A stretch of DNA of 64,000 nucleotides, taken from assembly GCA_001899685.1 (NCBI GenBank), contig MKWG01000021.1:1-64000 (forward strand). Direction: 5' to 3'. Position numbers and translations under genes: made by a program. A model generated the notes under the pieces. It was not told where the DNA came from and searched no databases. It saw only the letters and a list, made by a program, of their open reading frames with translations. This DNA is from Sphingobacteriales bacterium 44-15. Lineage in GTDB: Bacteria > Bacteroidota > Bacteroidia > Chitinophagales > Chitinophagaceae. This document shows positions 8,921-17,792 of the stretch, one piece after another; within the stretch, counting starts at the first letter, position 1; every line of letters starts with the position of its first letter.

Positions 8921-9366
8921 TAGCCTGGGCAAGACGGTTTACACCGGGTTTTTGACGATCCACTAAAATTAAAAGCGGGTTTATACAACTGTTAGCGGCC
9001 GATACACCATTCTATATCAATTTTGCGATGCCGGCGGATAATGATTTTATGTATCAGGGGAACAACCGGCAGCAAAAGTTGCTTTATAAATAAGAAGATG
9101 CATGGTAGCATCATTGACCTTACCGGCATATTTTGAAAATGATTACACCCCGGAAGTCTCCGGGCGGAAGACCCGGCTGTACCCATGCGATCCTGTTGAC
9201 GTGCCGGGTAAAAGCCAAATGTCGTCAGCTGACCGCTTAATGCAAATTTTGAATAATTCGGTTGCTGACATGGATGATGACGAAACGCTTCTGACAGGTA
9301 AAGACCGGATAAACATTTTTGCTGTAAATATATTTTAATGTTAAGCCAGGCCAATTCTATTGTATG

Positions 9367-9475
9367 TTATCGTGAAACGACAGAGGTCAAACCTGTCTGC
9401 CGACAAGCTGGCGTGAAAATCTCACCTTTCACATCTCACCTTTCACATCTCACACTTCTCATTTGACACAGTACT
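9367..9475. repeat. Family A inverted repeat
   Basis: Begins atgttatcgtgaaacgacag, contains acctgtctgccgacaagctg, and ends in three tandem variants of tttcacatctcac and catttgacacag. It lies just beyond the 3' end of the LytTR regulator gene and may serve as its terminator. Confidence 0.6.
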
Positions 9476-9485
9476 AAGTTATTGC

Positions 9486-10184
9486 TTAATGCTTCTCTTT
9501 TATCTCGTGAAGCACCTGGAGATAAGTATCTCCAACAGGTATTTCCATGCCATTTTCGAGCATGATCTTCTTCGTGCCTATGGTTTTTATTTTATGCAAC
9601 GCTACTATATACCGGCGGTGCACCCGCTGGAAATCAGCAGGAGGAAGTTTCTCAAGAAAAGATTTGAGGCTTATGAGCGTGATCATAGATTTATCATCGG
9701 TCATATAGATCTTGATATAGTCGTCTTTGCTTTCCACGTACATTATATCCTGGAAATTTACTTTTACCAGCTTATATTCTGATTTGACAAAAACCCCCGG
9801 CAGCAGATCAGGCTTGCTGTTTTCCTTTATACGGAGGGTTTCTATCGCTTTATCCACACCTTTTTTAAACCTTTCAAAGTCGAATGGCTTCAGCAGGTAG
9901 TCAACTACTCCCATCTCATAGCTGTCTACCGCAAAATCCCTGTGGGCTGAAGTAAAGATCACTACCGGATTTCTGGTAAACTGCTGCAATACCCGGATGC
10001 CTGTAATATCGGGCATCAGTATATCAAGGAAAACGACATCTACTTCATTGCTGTTGACAAAGGCAATCGCCTCAATAGCATCAGTAAAACCGTCGAGCAA
10101 TTGCAATGCCTCGTGTTTTTTGATATAGGTATCAAGTAGCGCTATTGCCAGCGGCTCATCATCTATAATCACACACCTGATCAT
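9486..10184 (-). CDS. LytTR-family response regulator
   Basis: Response regulator of 232 residues. The receiver domain (1-120) has DDEP at 8-11 and the phosphoacceptor Asp near 54 (VVFLDILMPD), T in IFTSAHR and K in LLKPF. The C-terminal LytTR DNA-binding domain (about 130-232) starts at GVFVKSEYKLVKVNF and includes DIMYVESKDDYIKIY and VHRRYIVAL. The ATG at 10184 shares one base with the stop of the upstream kinase gene (TGATG), so the two are translationally coupled; a GTG one codon earlier would give a 4-base overlap. It is the third gene of a GntR/kinase/regulator operon. Confidence 0.93.
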   Translation of the reverse strand: MIRCVIIDDEPLAIALLDTYIKKHEALQLLDGFTDAIEAIAFVNSNEVDVVFLDILMPDITGIRVLQQFTRNPVVIFTSAHRDFAVDSYEMGVVDYLLKPFDFERFKKGVDKAIETLRIKENSKPDLLPGVFVKSEYKLVKVNFQDIMYVESKDDYIKIYMTDDKSMITLISLKSFLEKLPPADFQRVHRRYIVALHKIKTIGTKKIMLENGMEIPVGDTYLQVLHEIKEKH

Positions 10185-11284
10185 CACAATTGAATTGAAA
10201 GGTCAACATTAAAATTAGTTTCTGCTTTATTGACTTTTAACTGATGCCGGTTGGGGTACAACAATTCAAGCCTTCTGCGCGTATTGGGTAAGCCAATGCT
10301 GTTATTGCTTTGCTGAATGCGGTTAAATATGGCATTATTTACCACCATGTGAAGCGTATCCCGGTTTACGTTAATAATAATCTCTATCTTACTCTCTTCA
10401 TGGTTGCTTATGCCGTATTTAAAAGCATTTTCAATAAAAGACAACAACAGGAGCGGAGCGATCTTTTGCCCGGAAATATTGCCGTTGGCCTCAAAAATCA
10501 GCGCCAGCTTATCATTACTTCTCATTTTCTGCAGCTCGATATAATTGCGGATGTACTCTATTTCCTTGTCGAGCGGCACATAATCAGATTGTGCATCATA
10601 CATTACGTAGCGCATAATGTCTGACAGCTTCATTATAGCGGCCGGGGTCTGCGCGCTTTGAATGGAAGCAAGCGCATAAATATTGTTGAGCGTGTTGAAA
10701 AGAAAGTGAGGATTGATCTGCAGCTTTAAAAATGACAATTCAGCATTCACTTTTTCAAGCTCACTTTCTTTTGATTTTTTTTCAGCTATTTGCCAGCGGT
10801 GGATGACCTGTATCATGGTACCGAGCAGCCAAACCAGCAGGAACGAAAAAACCCGCGGTATATGCCGGAATCCGGCAAATCTTGGCGGGTTAACAAAGAC
10901 CCTGTCGCCGGGGGGCAGTCCGGGTATTTGTCTTCCGTTGATAAAGATGCTGTCTGCAAAAGGTATGGGTAATTGTTTCCCGTTCACAAAAAGAAAGCGT
11001 CGTTCCGGCAGGGGAATGGCTAACAGCAGTATCAGGAATCCTGCTATACAAAGAAAATATATCCAGTTCTTATTATTAAAAAAAAACCTCGGCACCAGGA
11101 AATATGCGTTGAAATAATAGAAAGGAATAAGCGCAAGATTGAAGATGAACATGTGCAGCGGATATCCCATGATATGCGGAAAGCCTGTAGACCTGTTGCC
11201 GAAGCCGGGAGAAAAAATTACCGGGAGCATCAGGTAAAGCAGCCAGCAACTGATATGGATAAGTATGTTGATTTGCTTTTTCAT
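10184..11284 (-). CDS. LytS/YehU-type sensor histidine kinase
   Basis: Membrane kinase of 366 residues. Four hydrophobic segments (about 9-28, 43-66, 73-92 and 144-163) are followed by a coiled coil (168-185) and the His_kinase domain with H193 in QINPHFLFNTLNN. The ATPase part has LLLSFIENAFKYGI (N box) and SIGLPNTRRRLELLY (G box). Between the third and fourth helices is a loop with repeated Pro/Gly/Phe-Val-Asn words that should face the periplasm. It donates phosphate to the LytTR regulator with which it overlaps by one base. The GntR gene ends four bases upstream, so all three form one operon. Confidence 0.92.
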   Translation of the reverse strand: MKKQINILIHISCWLLYLMLPVIFSPGFGNRSTGFPHIMGYPLHMFIFNLALIPFYYFNAYFLVPRFFFNNKNWIYFLCIAGFLILLLAIPLPERRFLFVNGKQLPIPFADSIFINGRQIPGLPPGDRVFVNPPRFAGFRHIPRVFSFLLVWLLGTMIQVIHRWQIAEKKSKESELEKVNAELSFLKLQINPHFLFNTLNNIYALASIQSAQTPAAIMKLSDIMRYVMYDAQSDYVPLDKEIEYIRNYIELQKMRSNDKLALIFEANGNISGQKIAPLLLLSFIENAFKYGISNHEESKIEIIINVNRDTLHMVVNNAIFNRIQQSNNSIGLPNTRRRLELLYPNRHQLKVNKAETNFNVDLSIQL

Positions 11285-11288
11285 GCTT

Positions 11289-12320
11289 TCACAAAGAAGC
11301 TCTCAGTGTGAGCTTAAACGGGACTTCAATATGTTTCTTTTCGCCGGATAATACCAGCTTGGCTGCCTGTACGCCCATCTCGTAAAAATCTGTAGATATG
11401 GTAGTGATCCCTGAAAGGATTATTTTTTTCATTACGGTTTCATTGTAAGAGATCACGCCTACCTGTTTTCCTATCTTAGTCTTCATGGATACCAGGCGCT
11501 CAATAAGCGCTACGAGGTCGGCTTCCATCAGGTTGATGTATACTTCGCCGTTGCTGATAGGCTCTGTAGCTATATCGTGCACTATCTTATGGGTAAAAGC
11601 ATATTCGTGGCAAAACCGGTTAAATCCTTTGACAATTTCCCGGGGAAAATAACTTTTTTCGGGAAAGATTATTTTAAGTGTATGATATTTTGCCAGCGGC
11701 TTCAAGGCCTGTTCCAGCGCATGATAAATATCCTTTTCAAAATTTTCATATACCCCCGCATATTCACCGTCTACCAAGGGAAGGCTTTTGTCGAGCAGTA
11801 TCAGCTTATGCTTGGGGATGGCATTGATGATCTCATGCGCATTCTCTCCACCCTCAATAAAATGGGGAATGATCACGTAATGAGAATAGTCTTCTTTGGT
11901 ATTATTGAGCAGCTTCCTGAATAAAGCGAAATCGTTGTTATAGATATAGAAATCAATAGAGACGTTTTCGCCCAGGGTTTCAACAAAAGCGTCATACACT
12001 ATTTTTTTATGGGCGCTCAGCTTATTGAAAAGCAGCATCACCCGCTGTGTCTGGCGTATATTGTCGTTGATAATATAATAGCCCTTGCCCGGCACAGAGC
12101 CTAATACGCCCATTTTTTTCAGGTGCTTGTATCCTTTTTCTGCGGTGTCTCTTGACACTTCCAGTTCAAAGCTCAATTCATTGATGGAAGGTACTATATC
12201 ATCTTTTTTGAGCTTGCCTGCTTCAATGGCATTCAATATAGAGTTGGTGAGCTGCAGGTATTTGGGTGTGGAAGAAAATTCATCCACCTGCACATTTGCA
12301 AAAAAATTGCTGAATTTCAT
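11289..12320 (-). CDS. GntR-type regulator with periplasmic-binding-like sugar sensor domain
   Basis: Transcription factor of 343 residues. The N-terminal GntR winged helix (about 15-85) includes IVPSINELSFELEVSRDTAEKGYKHL read in two parts: SINELSFELEVSRDTAEKGY is the recognition region. The rest (about 93-340) resembles LacI/GalR-type effector domains, as in AraR. The effector is unknown; the GH78 rhamnosidase nearby makes a sugar plausible, but that is inference. It is the first gene of the operon with the LytS kinase and LytTR regulator. The promoter carries an inverted repeat directly against the -7 box, so autoregulation is likely. Confidence 0.88.
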   Translation of the reverse strand: MKFSNFFANVQVDEFSSTPKYLQLTNSILNAIEAGKLKKDDIVPSINELSFELEVSRDTAEKGYKHLKKMGVLGSVPGKGYYIINDNIRQTQRVMLLFNKLSAHKKIVYDAFVETLGENVSIDFYIYNNDFALFRKLLNNTKEDYSHYVIIPHFIEGGENAHEIINAIPKHKLILLDKSLPLVDGEYAGVYENFEKDIYHALEQALKPLAKYHTLKIIFPEKSYFPREIVKGFNRFCHEYAFTHKIVHDIATEPISNGEVYINLMEADLVALIERLVSMKTKIGKQVGVISYNETVMKKIILSGITTISTDFYEMGVQAAKLVLSGEKKHIEVPFKLTLRASL

Positions 12321-12339
12321 ACTGTCTCCAAATGAACAG

Positions 12340-12362
12340 CAAATATAACTGTATACGACAGT
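12340..12362 (-). promoter_or_regulatory. Promoter -7 box and inverted-repeat operator of the gntR operon
   Basis: On the minus strand the sequence reads ACTGTCGTATACAGT (12348-12362) directly followed by TATATTTG (12340-12347), an exact TAnnTTTG box. The 5-bp arms ACTGT/ACAGT with a 5-base centre fit a dimeric GntR or AraR-like site. A further ACTGT half-site lies at 12321-12325. A repressor bound here would block the promoter. Confidence 0.6.
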
Positions 12363-12387
12363 TGACCGCGTTAAAAAATTACAGGGA

Positions 12388-12482
12388 TAGCCACGGATTT
12401 CAGCATCCCGCGGAACGCGGGATGATTTTTGGATACAACAAAGCCACGGATGTACGAATTGATTTTAATGTATTTATTCGTG
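12388..12482. repeat. Family B palindromic repeat, copy 2
   Basis: Contains gccacggatttcagcatc, the perfect inner palindrome cccgcggaacgcggg, and tggatacaacaaagccacg, followed by cgaattgattttaatgtatt. It lies between the gntR promoter and the 3' end of the haem c lipoprotein gene. Confidence 0.75.
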
Positions 12483-12501
12483 CATTACTGACTATAATGC
12501 A

Positions 12502-14727
12502 TTATTGTCCTTTCATTGCCTGGTCAAGTTCCTCCATTGTCCACGGATCCCATCTTCTGCCTACCACATCCCTCACTTTCTTTATGTCTTGAGGGTGGAT
12601 CACTGAAGCAGTATTGCCTAAATTGGTTCTTATATAGCTCAAGACTTCCGACAGCCATTCATCTTCGTTGTTGAGCTGTGGCGGCATGATGCTGGGATAT
12701 TCTTTGCCGTCAACGGGTCCTTTCAACCCGCTTAATACGATCCTTATCAGCCTGCCGGGATCGCCGTTTACACGGGGGGAGCCTGCAAGAGGCGGGGCGA
12801 TCATGCCAGAGCTTCCAAACTTTAGACCTTTGCCGTCGGCGCCGTGACAGGAAGAGCAAAGTGATTTAAAGTTTTCGGATCCTTTCAATACAATAGCTTT
12901 GTCTGCTTCATTAAGATTGTCGGTTTTTACATCCACTGCCAGCGAAGAGGTGAGATGGCCGATGGTGATCTGCGCGGCCTGGTATATTATCCCGGTACGG
13001 TTGGAATCAGTGGCAATGGTTGCTTCAAGTAAAGGCCGGGCGATGTCTGCCGAGCTATACCGGAGCGATTGCACGAGCTGTGTTTTTACATCCACATCTT
13101 CGTCATTGACCATTGCTTTAAGGGCAGCCATAATTTCCGTATCATGCTGTTTGATGAAAGGTTCGCTTACCCACACCGCCATTCTCCTTATTTCGGGAGC
13201 TTTGTCTTTCAGCAACCGGAGTAAAAGGGACTCATCTGCCGCATGCAGCCCTTCCAGTGTCCAGATGGCATGTATTCTTCCTAACAGGGATGATCCGGAT
13301 AACGCCATATCTTTCAGCGCCGGTACTACCGATTGATCGTTGCGTGCAACAAGCAGCTTTTGGGCATTGTCTCTCCACCAGCCATTAGGATGCGAAAGAT
13401 ATTTTAATAGTTGAGCTGAAGACGTTTCTAACAATGCCGGCTTTTCCTTATCAGTCGGAATGGACTCATGCACGATACGGTAAATCCTTCCTTTACCAAT
13501 GTGTTTGTCGAGCCCAAGCTTTAATATCTGGGGGCGTATATAGGAAGAAGGTCCGGTCCAGGTGCCTTCCTGTATAATGCCATGATACATATCCACAATA
13601 TACAGGCAGCCATCGGGGCCGGTAGCAGTATTGACCGGGCGAAAGTTCATATCAGTGGAAGCCAAAAATTCTGCCTTATCATAAGCGTTCTTAACTACCC
13701 TTACGCCGTTTTTTGTAAATACTTTAGCACGGCGGATGAGCCTGCCTACCGGTTCGCAGATAAGCAGGTCCCCTTTCATGGTTTGAGGCAGCCTGTCTCC
13801 GCGGTAGATCGTTTGCCCGCAGGAAGCGGTGAAATGGTTCAGCGTGCTGTCATCCCTTAGTCTTTTTTTGCCACCCTCAATATCCGGTGTTGCAATTATT
13901 GGCCATGGGGAATGAAAATCTCCTTCGTATTGTGACTCATCAAATTCAAGCTCACCATAGGCTGGCATTTGCTGAAAACCAAGCGCCGCCACTTCGCCGC
14001 CTGCAGAAGAAAGGAATAATCTTCCGTAATCATCATGGGCCATCCCCCACTGCCCGTCGGGAACATCCTGCAAACTGTCAATTTTCAATTGATCGCCGGT
14101 CCACTTGTATCTCAGTTGACGGCTGGTATATATCCAGTTGTCAAGATCCCATACCAGTCCGCTGCGCTGGTGCTCCAGGTTGCGGGTATCTTTGGTGTCA
14201 TCGTGGTATACCTGTATTTTTTCATCGGCAACACCATCATTGTTGGTATCCCTGTAGCTATAGAGATTGCTTGAATAGGTTTCGGCGACAATAAGCCTGT
14301 CGTCCAGCGCCAGCATCATACGGGGCAATACGAGGCTGTCTATAAATACGGTCCGTTTATCCATTTTACCATCGCCGTCGGTATCCTCCAGGCGGACGAT
14401 CTTGCTGATGGGCTCATTTTCATTGGTGCCGTTGATATCCTGCATATACGAGATCATTTCAGCCACATATAATCTACCGTTAGCATCCCATTCTATAGCT
14501 ACCGGCTCTTCGATCATCGGCTCACTGGCAACCAGTTCCACTTTGTATCCTTTAGGAAGGTGCATGGCTTTCATGCTTTCCTCCGGCGAAAGTTGCTGCG
14601 GGGAAGGGTGGGCGATCACAGGCGGGCGCACTGCAGGCTCTTCGGGTATATCATTAATATCTTTTGATTTACAATGAAAAGCGGTTACCGTAATGGTCGC
14701 AAATAAAAGGCAGGCGCTCAATTTCAT
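12502..14727 (-). CDS. Haem c lipoprotein: PVC-type beta-propeller, HEAT-like repeats, C-terminal cytochrome c domain
   Basis: Lipoprotein of 741 residues with lipobox TAFHC near residue 19. The N-terminal half (about 55-430) begins LPKGYKVELVASEPMIEEPVAI and has repeated D-x-DGDGxxD words, the propeller found in Planctomycetes/Verrucomicrobia membrane-bound dehydrogenase-type proteins. Residues about 440-600 look like HEAT repeats. The C-terminus is a class I cytochrome c domain with CSSCH (about 624-628) and a possible axial Met in SIMPP. It is probably a periplasmic or outer-membrane-attached sugar or alcohol oxidase or an electron carrier; the substrate is unknown. Similar modules appear in the cluster at 33.9-41.2 kb. 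Confidence 0.85.
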   Translation of the reverse strand: MKLSACLLFATITVTAFHCKSKDINDIPEEPAVRPPVIAHPSPQQLSPEESMKAMHLPKGYKVELVASEPMIEEPVAIEWDANGRLYVAEMISYMQDINGTNENEPISKIVRLEDTDGDGKMDKRTVFIDSLVLPRMMLALDDRLIVAETYSSNLYSYRDTNNDGVADEKIQVYHDDTKDTRNLEHQRSGLVWDLDNWIYTSRQLRYKWTGDQLKIDSLQDVPDGQWGMAHDDYGRLFLSSAGGEVAALGFQQMPAYGELEFDESQYEGDFHSPWPIIATPDIEGGKKRLRDDSTLNHFTASCGQTIYRGDRLPQTMKGDLLICEPVGRLIRRAKVFTKNGVRVVKNAYDKAEFLASTDMNFRPVNTATGPDGCLYIVDMYHGIIQEGTWTGPSSYIRPQILKLGLDKHIGKGRIYRIVHESIPTDKEKPALLETSSAQLLKYLSHPNGWWRDNAQKLLVARNDQSVVPALKDMALSGSSLLGRIHAIWTLEGLHAADESLLLRLLKDKAPEIRRMAVWVSEPFIKQHDTEIMAALKAMVNDEDVDVKTQLVQSLRYSSADIARPLLEATIATDSNRTGIIYQAAQITIGHLTSSLAVDVKTDNLNEADKAIVLKGSENFKSLCSSCHGADGKGLKFGSSGMIAPPLAGSPRVNGDPGRLIRIVLSGLKGPVDGKEYPSIMPPQLNNEDEWLSEVLSYIRTNLGNTASVIHPQDIKKVRDVVGRRWDPWTMEELDQAMKGQ

Positions 14728-14859
14728 CTCAGGATTTATTAAAAGGTTATCTTATACATTTCAGAGAAAACAATAAATATTACATACTGAACAGACAATA
14801 TAAACTTTGGAAAACGCACAGTGATCCTGATGTTAAGGTAAGATTATTCTGTTGTAAAC

Positions 14860-14942
14860 GATCGTCAGACGTGAAAGATAAAACGTGAGATTTTCACGCC
14901 TGCCTGTCGGCAGACAGGTTTGACTTCTGACGTCTCACGATT
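14860..14942. repeat. Family A inverted repeat
   Basis: Ends are mirrored (atcgt...acgat) and enclose gacgtgaaagataaaacg, gtgagattttcacgcc, the hairpin cctgtcggcagacagg and tctgacgtctcacg. It lies in the 225-base gap between two minus-strand genes and could terminate the rhamnosidase transcript. Confidence 0.65.
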
Positions 14943-14952
14943 AACATAGCGC

Positions 14953-17643
14953 TTACCTGCAACTAAAGATGTAGGTTCCAGCGTTTATATTTTTTTCCAG
15001 TATTCCTCCTGTCGCAGGCTGCAATTGATCATCGAGATACATGCGCAATGAAAGGTCAACAGAAAGCTTAACCGTTGCCGAGCTGTTTGGCGGGATGGTC
15101 ACCTGATATTCAATGCCCTTACCCACACGCTTCCAGGAAGATCTGATAATGCCGTAAGGTCCGTTGTGCGACGCCTCAAAATGATCGAGCCCTTTTACAA
15201 AATGCGGCTCAAGCAATATATGTTTAAAACCCGGCCGGGCCGGGTCCGGCTTTATCCCGCCGGGCGCTTTATACAACCATGCCCCGATCTCGCCAAACAT
15301 GATATGGTTCATCGAAATATCTGACTTCGCATCAATGGGCCAGTTTTCATACAGTGTAGTGGCTCCGTTCACCATCCACCATCCCCATGAGGGGAAAGTT
15401 TCCTGCGATGCAAGCGTATAGGCAATATCAGCATAACCATTTTCACTCAAAGCATTCAGTATAGCTTTTGTGCCAAGCAGTCCTACATCAATATGATTGC
15501 CGTCTGCCTTAATCCGGTCGGCAAGATGCGCAGCGATCTTTGTACGCAGCGCTTCAGGCGCAAGCCCCCATTGCAGAGGAACGCTGAGCTCTGTTTGCAG
15601 ACCTTCACCGTATACGCCTGTAGCTGTATTGAGGTATTTTGCGTTAACCGCATATTTTATTTTTTCAGCGAGCGCGGCATATTTTTCAGCATCCGCCTGT
15701 TTACCCAGTATTGCAGCCGCTTTCGAAAGGATACCTGCATCTACAAAATAATAAGCGGAAGAAGTAAGCTCAACAGGCGACTTGGATTTTACAGGCACCC
15801 AGTCTCCCAACCCCCAGGTGGTAAGCCCCGAAGGATACAGCTCATCAATATGATCCACATAACGTTTGATATTATCATAGCAGTCGCTCAGCAATCTGGA
15901 GTCGCCATAAAACAAATAAATATTCCAGGGTATCACAGCAATAGTGCTTGTCCAGTCGGGACCGTTTGCCCATTCGTATCCCCAGCCGCTGGTCGGGATG
16001 ATCGCAGGTAATACCCCGTTGGGCTGTTGCTCGTCGCGATGATCGGCAAGCCATTTCTCATATATTGTTATGCCGTCAAAATTGTATAATCCTGTCTCAA
16101 TAGCAATTTGCGCATCGCCTGTCCACCCGTTTTTTTCACGTTGCGGGCAATCCGTAGGGTAGCCGAAAAGATTGGATAAATAAGAATTGCAGGTAGCCCG
16201 TGAAATCTTATTTATGATCTCATTTGAAGCATGAATATTTCCCACCGGCGGCACATCGCTGTGCATGAAATAACCTTTGAGGCTTGATGCCGTGAGTGTG
16301 AGGGGCCTATCGCTGGTTACCTCCACATACTGGAACCCTTTGTAGTTGAAGTGCGGTATAAAATGGTCTTCACCTTTCCCACTCAATACCAGGATATCTG
16401 TTTGAAAAGGATCACTGTCGTCTGTAGGACGATAATGCACATCTATGTTGGATTGGTCTACGCGGCCGTTGGGATATAATCTTTCGCCGTGCTTCAGGCG
16501 GATGGTTGTTCCTTTCCCGCCGCTGATATGTATTTCGCTTACTCCCGCTATATTCCGGCCCAGGTCAAAAACATAGACGGTATCGCTTATCTTGTTCAGG
16601 TGCTTCGCCGGTACCTCTTCCACATTACGGATAGGATGCAGCGCCTGCGCTACAATATGCTGCGACGGTGCAGAACGGTAAATGACATCCTTCCAGGCAG
16701 TATCAGCAAAATTTGCCGTATTCCATCCCGGTATTTCAAGCCGTGCGTCATAATGTTCTGCCGTATAGATGCTGTTAAAAGTTATGGGGCTTAAGGTAGT
16801 TTTCCAGTCTTTGCCGGAAGTGATCGTTTCTACCGATCCGTCTTCGTAAGTAATGCGGAGGTCCATACAAAAAGCGGGACGGTTTCTCCAGGGTGCTTCA
16901 TGAAAATACCATACTGCCGTAGACTGGTGATTGTACCAGCCGTTACCGAGCAATACTCCCACTGCATTTTTCCCGCTCTGAAGCTGTGCGGTCACATCAT
17001 AGGTGACATATAATGTGCGCCTGTCGAACCGGGTATACATCGGGTCAAGCCGGTGGTTGCCGATCTTATCTCCGTTGATGTATAGTTCATACAGGCCTGC
17101 AACAGCTATATAAGCTCGGGCTGTTTTTATTTTTTTATTCAAAGAGAAAGACCTCCTGAAATATGGCGCCGGTTTAATATTAACATCCCTGCTGTCGCTG
17201 ATCCAGGCACCCTTCCAGTTGCCCTGCTGTATCATTCCTGTTTCAAAGCTGGCGACCGTTTGTATTGTCGAAGGCTTACCATCTTTATCCCAGACCTTCA
17301 CTGTCCAGAAGTATTTTGTAAAGGGAGTTAATGCTTTACCCCCATAGCTCAGCAGTTGGAGGTCTTTGTTCATCCTGTCCGTCTGCCATATATTTCCTGT
17401 TCCTTTTGCAACGGCAATAGAATCTGTTCCAACGATCACTTCACAGGCAGCCTGTCTGGCTCCCCGGCGACTGTCCTGCAACTGCCAGCTTAAACGCGGT
17501 TTTGCCGCATCAATACCTATAGGGTTCAGCAGGTATTCACATTTTAAAGCAGAGACAGCGCATTGGGCTAAGGTGTGAAGGGAAAAACAGGTTGTGCAAA
17601 CAGAAACAGCAAAAAGCTGAAGGCAACGCAATGAAATCAGCAT
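14953..17643 (-). CDS. Alpha-L-rhamnosidase, GH78 family
   Basis: Secreted glycosidase of about 896 residues that releases terminal alpha-L-rhamnose from plant or bacterial glycans. The ATG at 17643 gives a signal peptide ending THTLAQ-like (FSLHTLAQ); an in-frame TTG 33 bases upstream is less likely. Order: N-terminal beta-sandwich beginning LKCEYLLNPIGIDAAKPRLSW, carbohydrate-binding and Bac_rhamnosid N domains (about 160-330), then an (alpha/alpha)6 catalytic barrel with YPTDCPQREKNGWTGDAQ (about 497-514), which carries the conserved acidic residues, and a C-terminal sandwich. The length is normal for the family. No SusC/SusD pair is nearby, so it is not in a classical polysaccharide utilisation locus. 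Confidence 0.93.
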   Translation of the reverse strand: MLISLRCLQLFAVSVCTTCFSLHTLAQCAVSALKCEYLLNPIGIDAAKPRLSWQLQDSRRGARQAACEVIVGTDSIAVAKGTGNIWQTDRMNKDLQLLSYGGKALTPFTKYFWTVKVWDKDGKPSTIQTVASFETGMIQQGNWKGAWISDSRDVNIKPAPYFRRSFSLNKKIKTARAYIAVAGLYELYINGDKIGNHRLDPMYTRFDRRTLYVTYDVTAQLQSGKNAVGVLLGNGWYNHQSTAVWYFHEAPWRNRPAFCMDLRITYEDGSVETITSGKDWKTTLSPITFNSIYTAEHYDARLEIPGWNTANFADTAWKDVIYRSAPSQHIVAQALHPIRNVEEVPAKHLNKISDTVYVFDLGRNIAGVSEIHISGGKGTTIRLKHGERLYPNGRVDQSNIDVHYRPTDDSDPFQTDILVLSGKGEDHFIPHFNYKGFQYVEVTSDRPLTLTASSLKGYFMHSDVPPVGNIHASNEIINKISRATCNSYLSNLFGYPTDCPQREKNGWTGDAQIAIETGLYNFDGITIYEKWLADHRDEQQPNGVLPAIIPTSGWGYEWANGPDWTSTIAVIPWNIYLFYGDSRLLSDCYDNIKRYVDHIDELYPSGLTTWGLGDWVPVKSKSPVELTSSAYYFVDAGILSKAAAILGKQADAEKYAALAEKIKYAVNAKYLNTATGVYGEGLQTELSVPLQWGLAPEALRTKIAAHLADRIKADGNHIDVGLLGTKAILNALSENGYADIAYTLASQETFPSWGWWMVNGATTLYENWPIDAKSDISMNHIMFGEIGAWLYKAPGGIKPDPARPGFKHILLEPHFVKGLDHFEASHNGPYGIIRSSWKRVGKGIEYQVTIPPNSSATVKLSVDLSLRMYLDDQLQPATGGILEKNINAGTYIFSCR

Positions 17644-17719
17644 ACAGTAATCTTTTAGGCGTTTCAATTTATGCAAAAAAATTATTGCAGCTGTCCTTTA
17701 CCATCTGTTGACGGAACAA

Positions 17720-17746
17720 AAAAAGGCCTCTTGTGCCTGAAGAAAC
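17720..17746 (-). terminator. Weak terminator-like hairpin downstream of gpsA
   Basis: On the minus strand AGGC-ACAAGAG-GCCT is followed by a run of seven T. The stem is only four base pairs, so this is tentative. Confidence 0.35.
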
Positions 17747-17792
17747 GAACCACAGGTGAATGGCTAATAGAGAATTCACCATTCATAAAATG

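Noticed and set aside
8992-9354. Overlapping 120- and 78-codon frames on opposite strands in the usp/LytTR gap
   Set aside because: Neither shows a recognisable motif or a ribosome-binding signal, and they are bounded by family A repeats.
12332-12592. 86-codon plus-strand frame beside gntR
   Set aside because: Its middle is the family B repeat peptide and its end is antisense to the haem lipoprotein gene.
14953-17643. Polysaccharide utilisation locus around the GH78 enzyme
   Set aside because: No SusC/SusD-like pair, sigma/anti-sigma pair or further glycosidase is adjacent.
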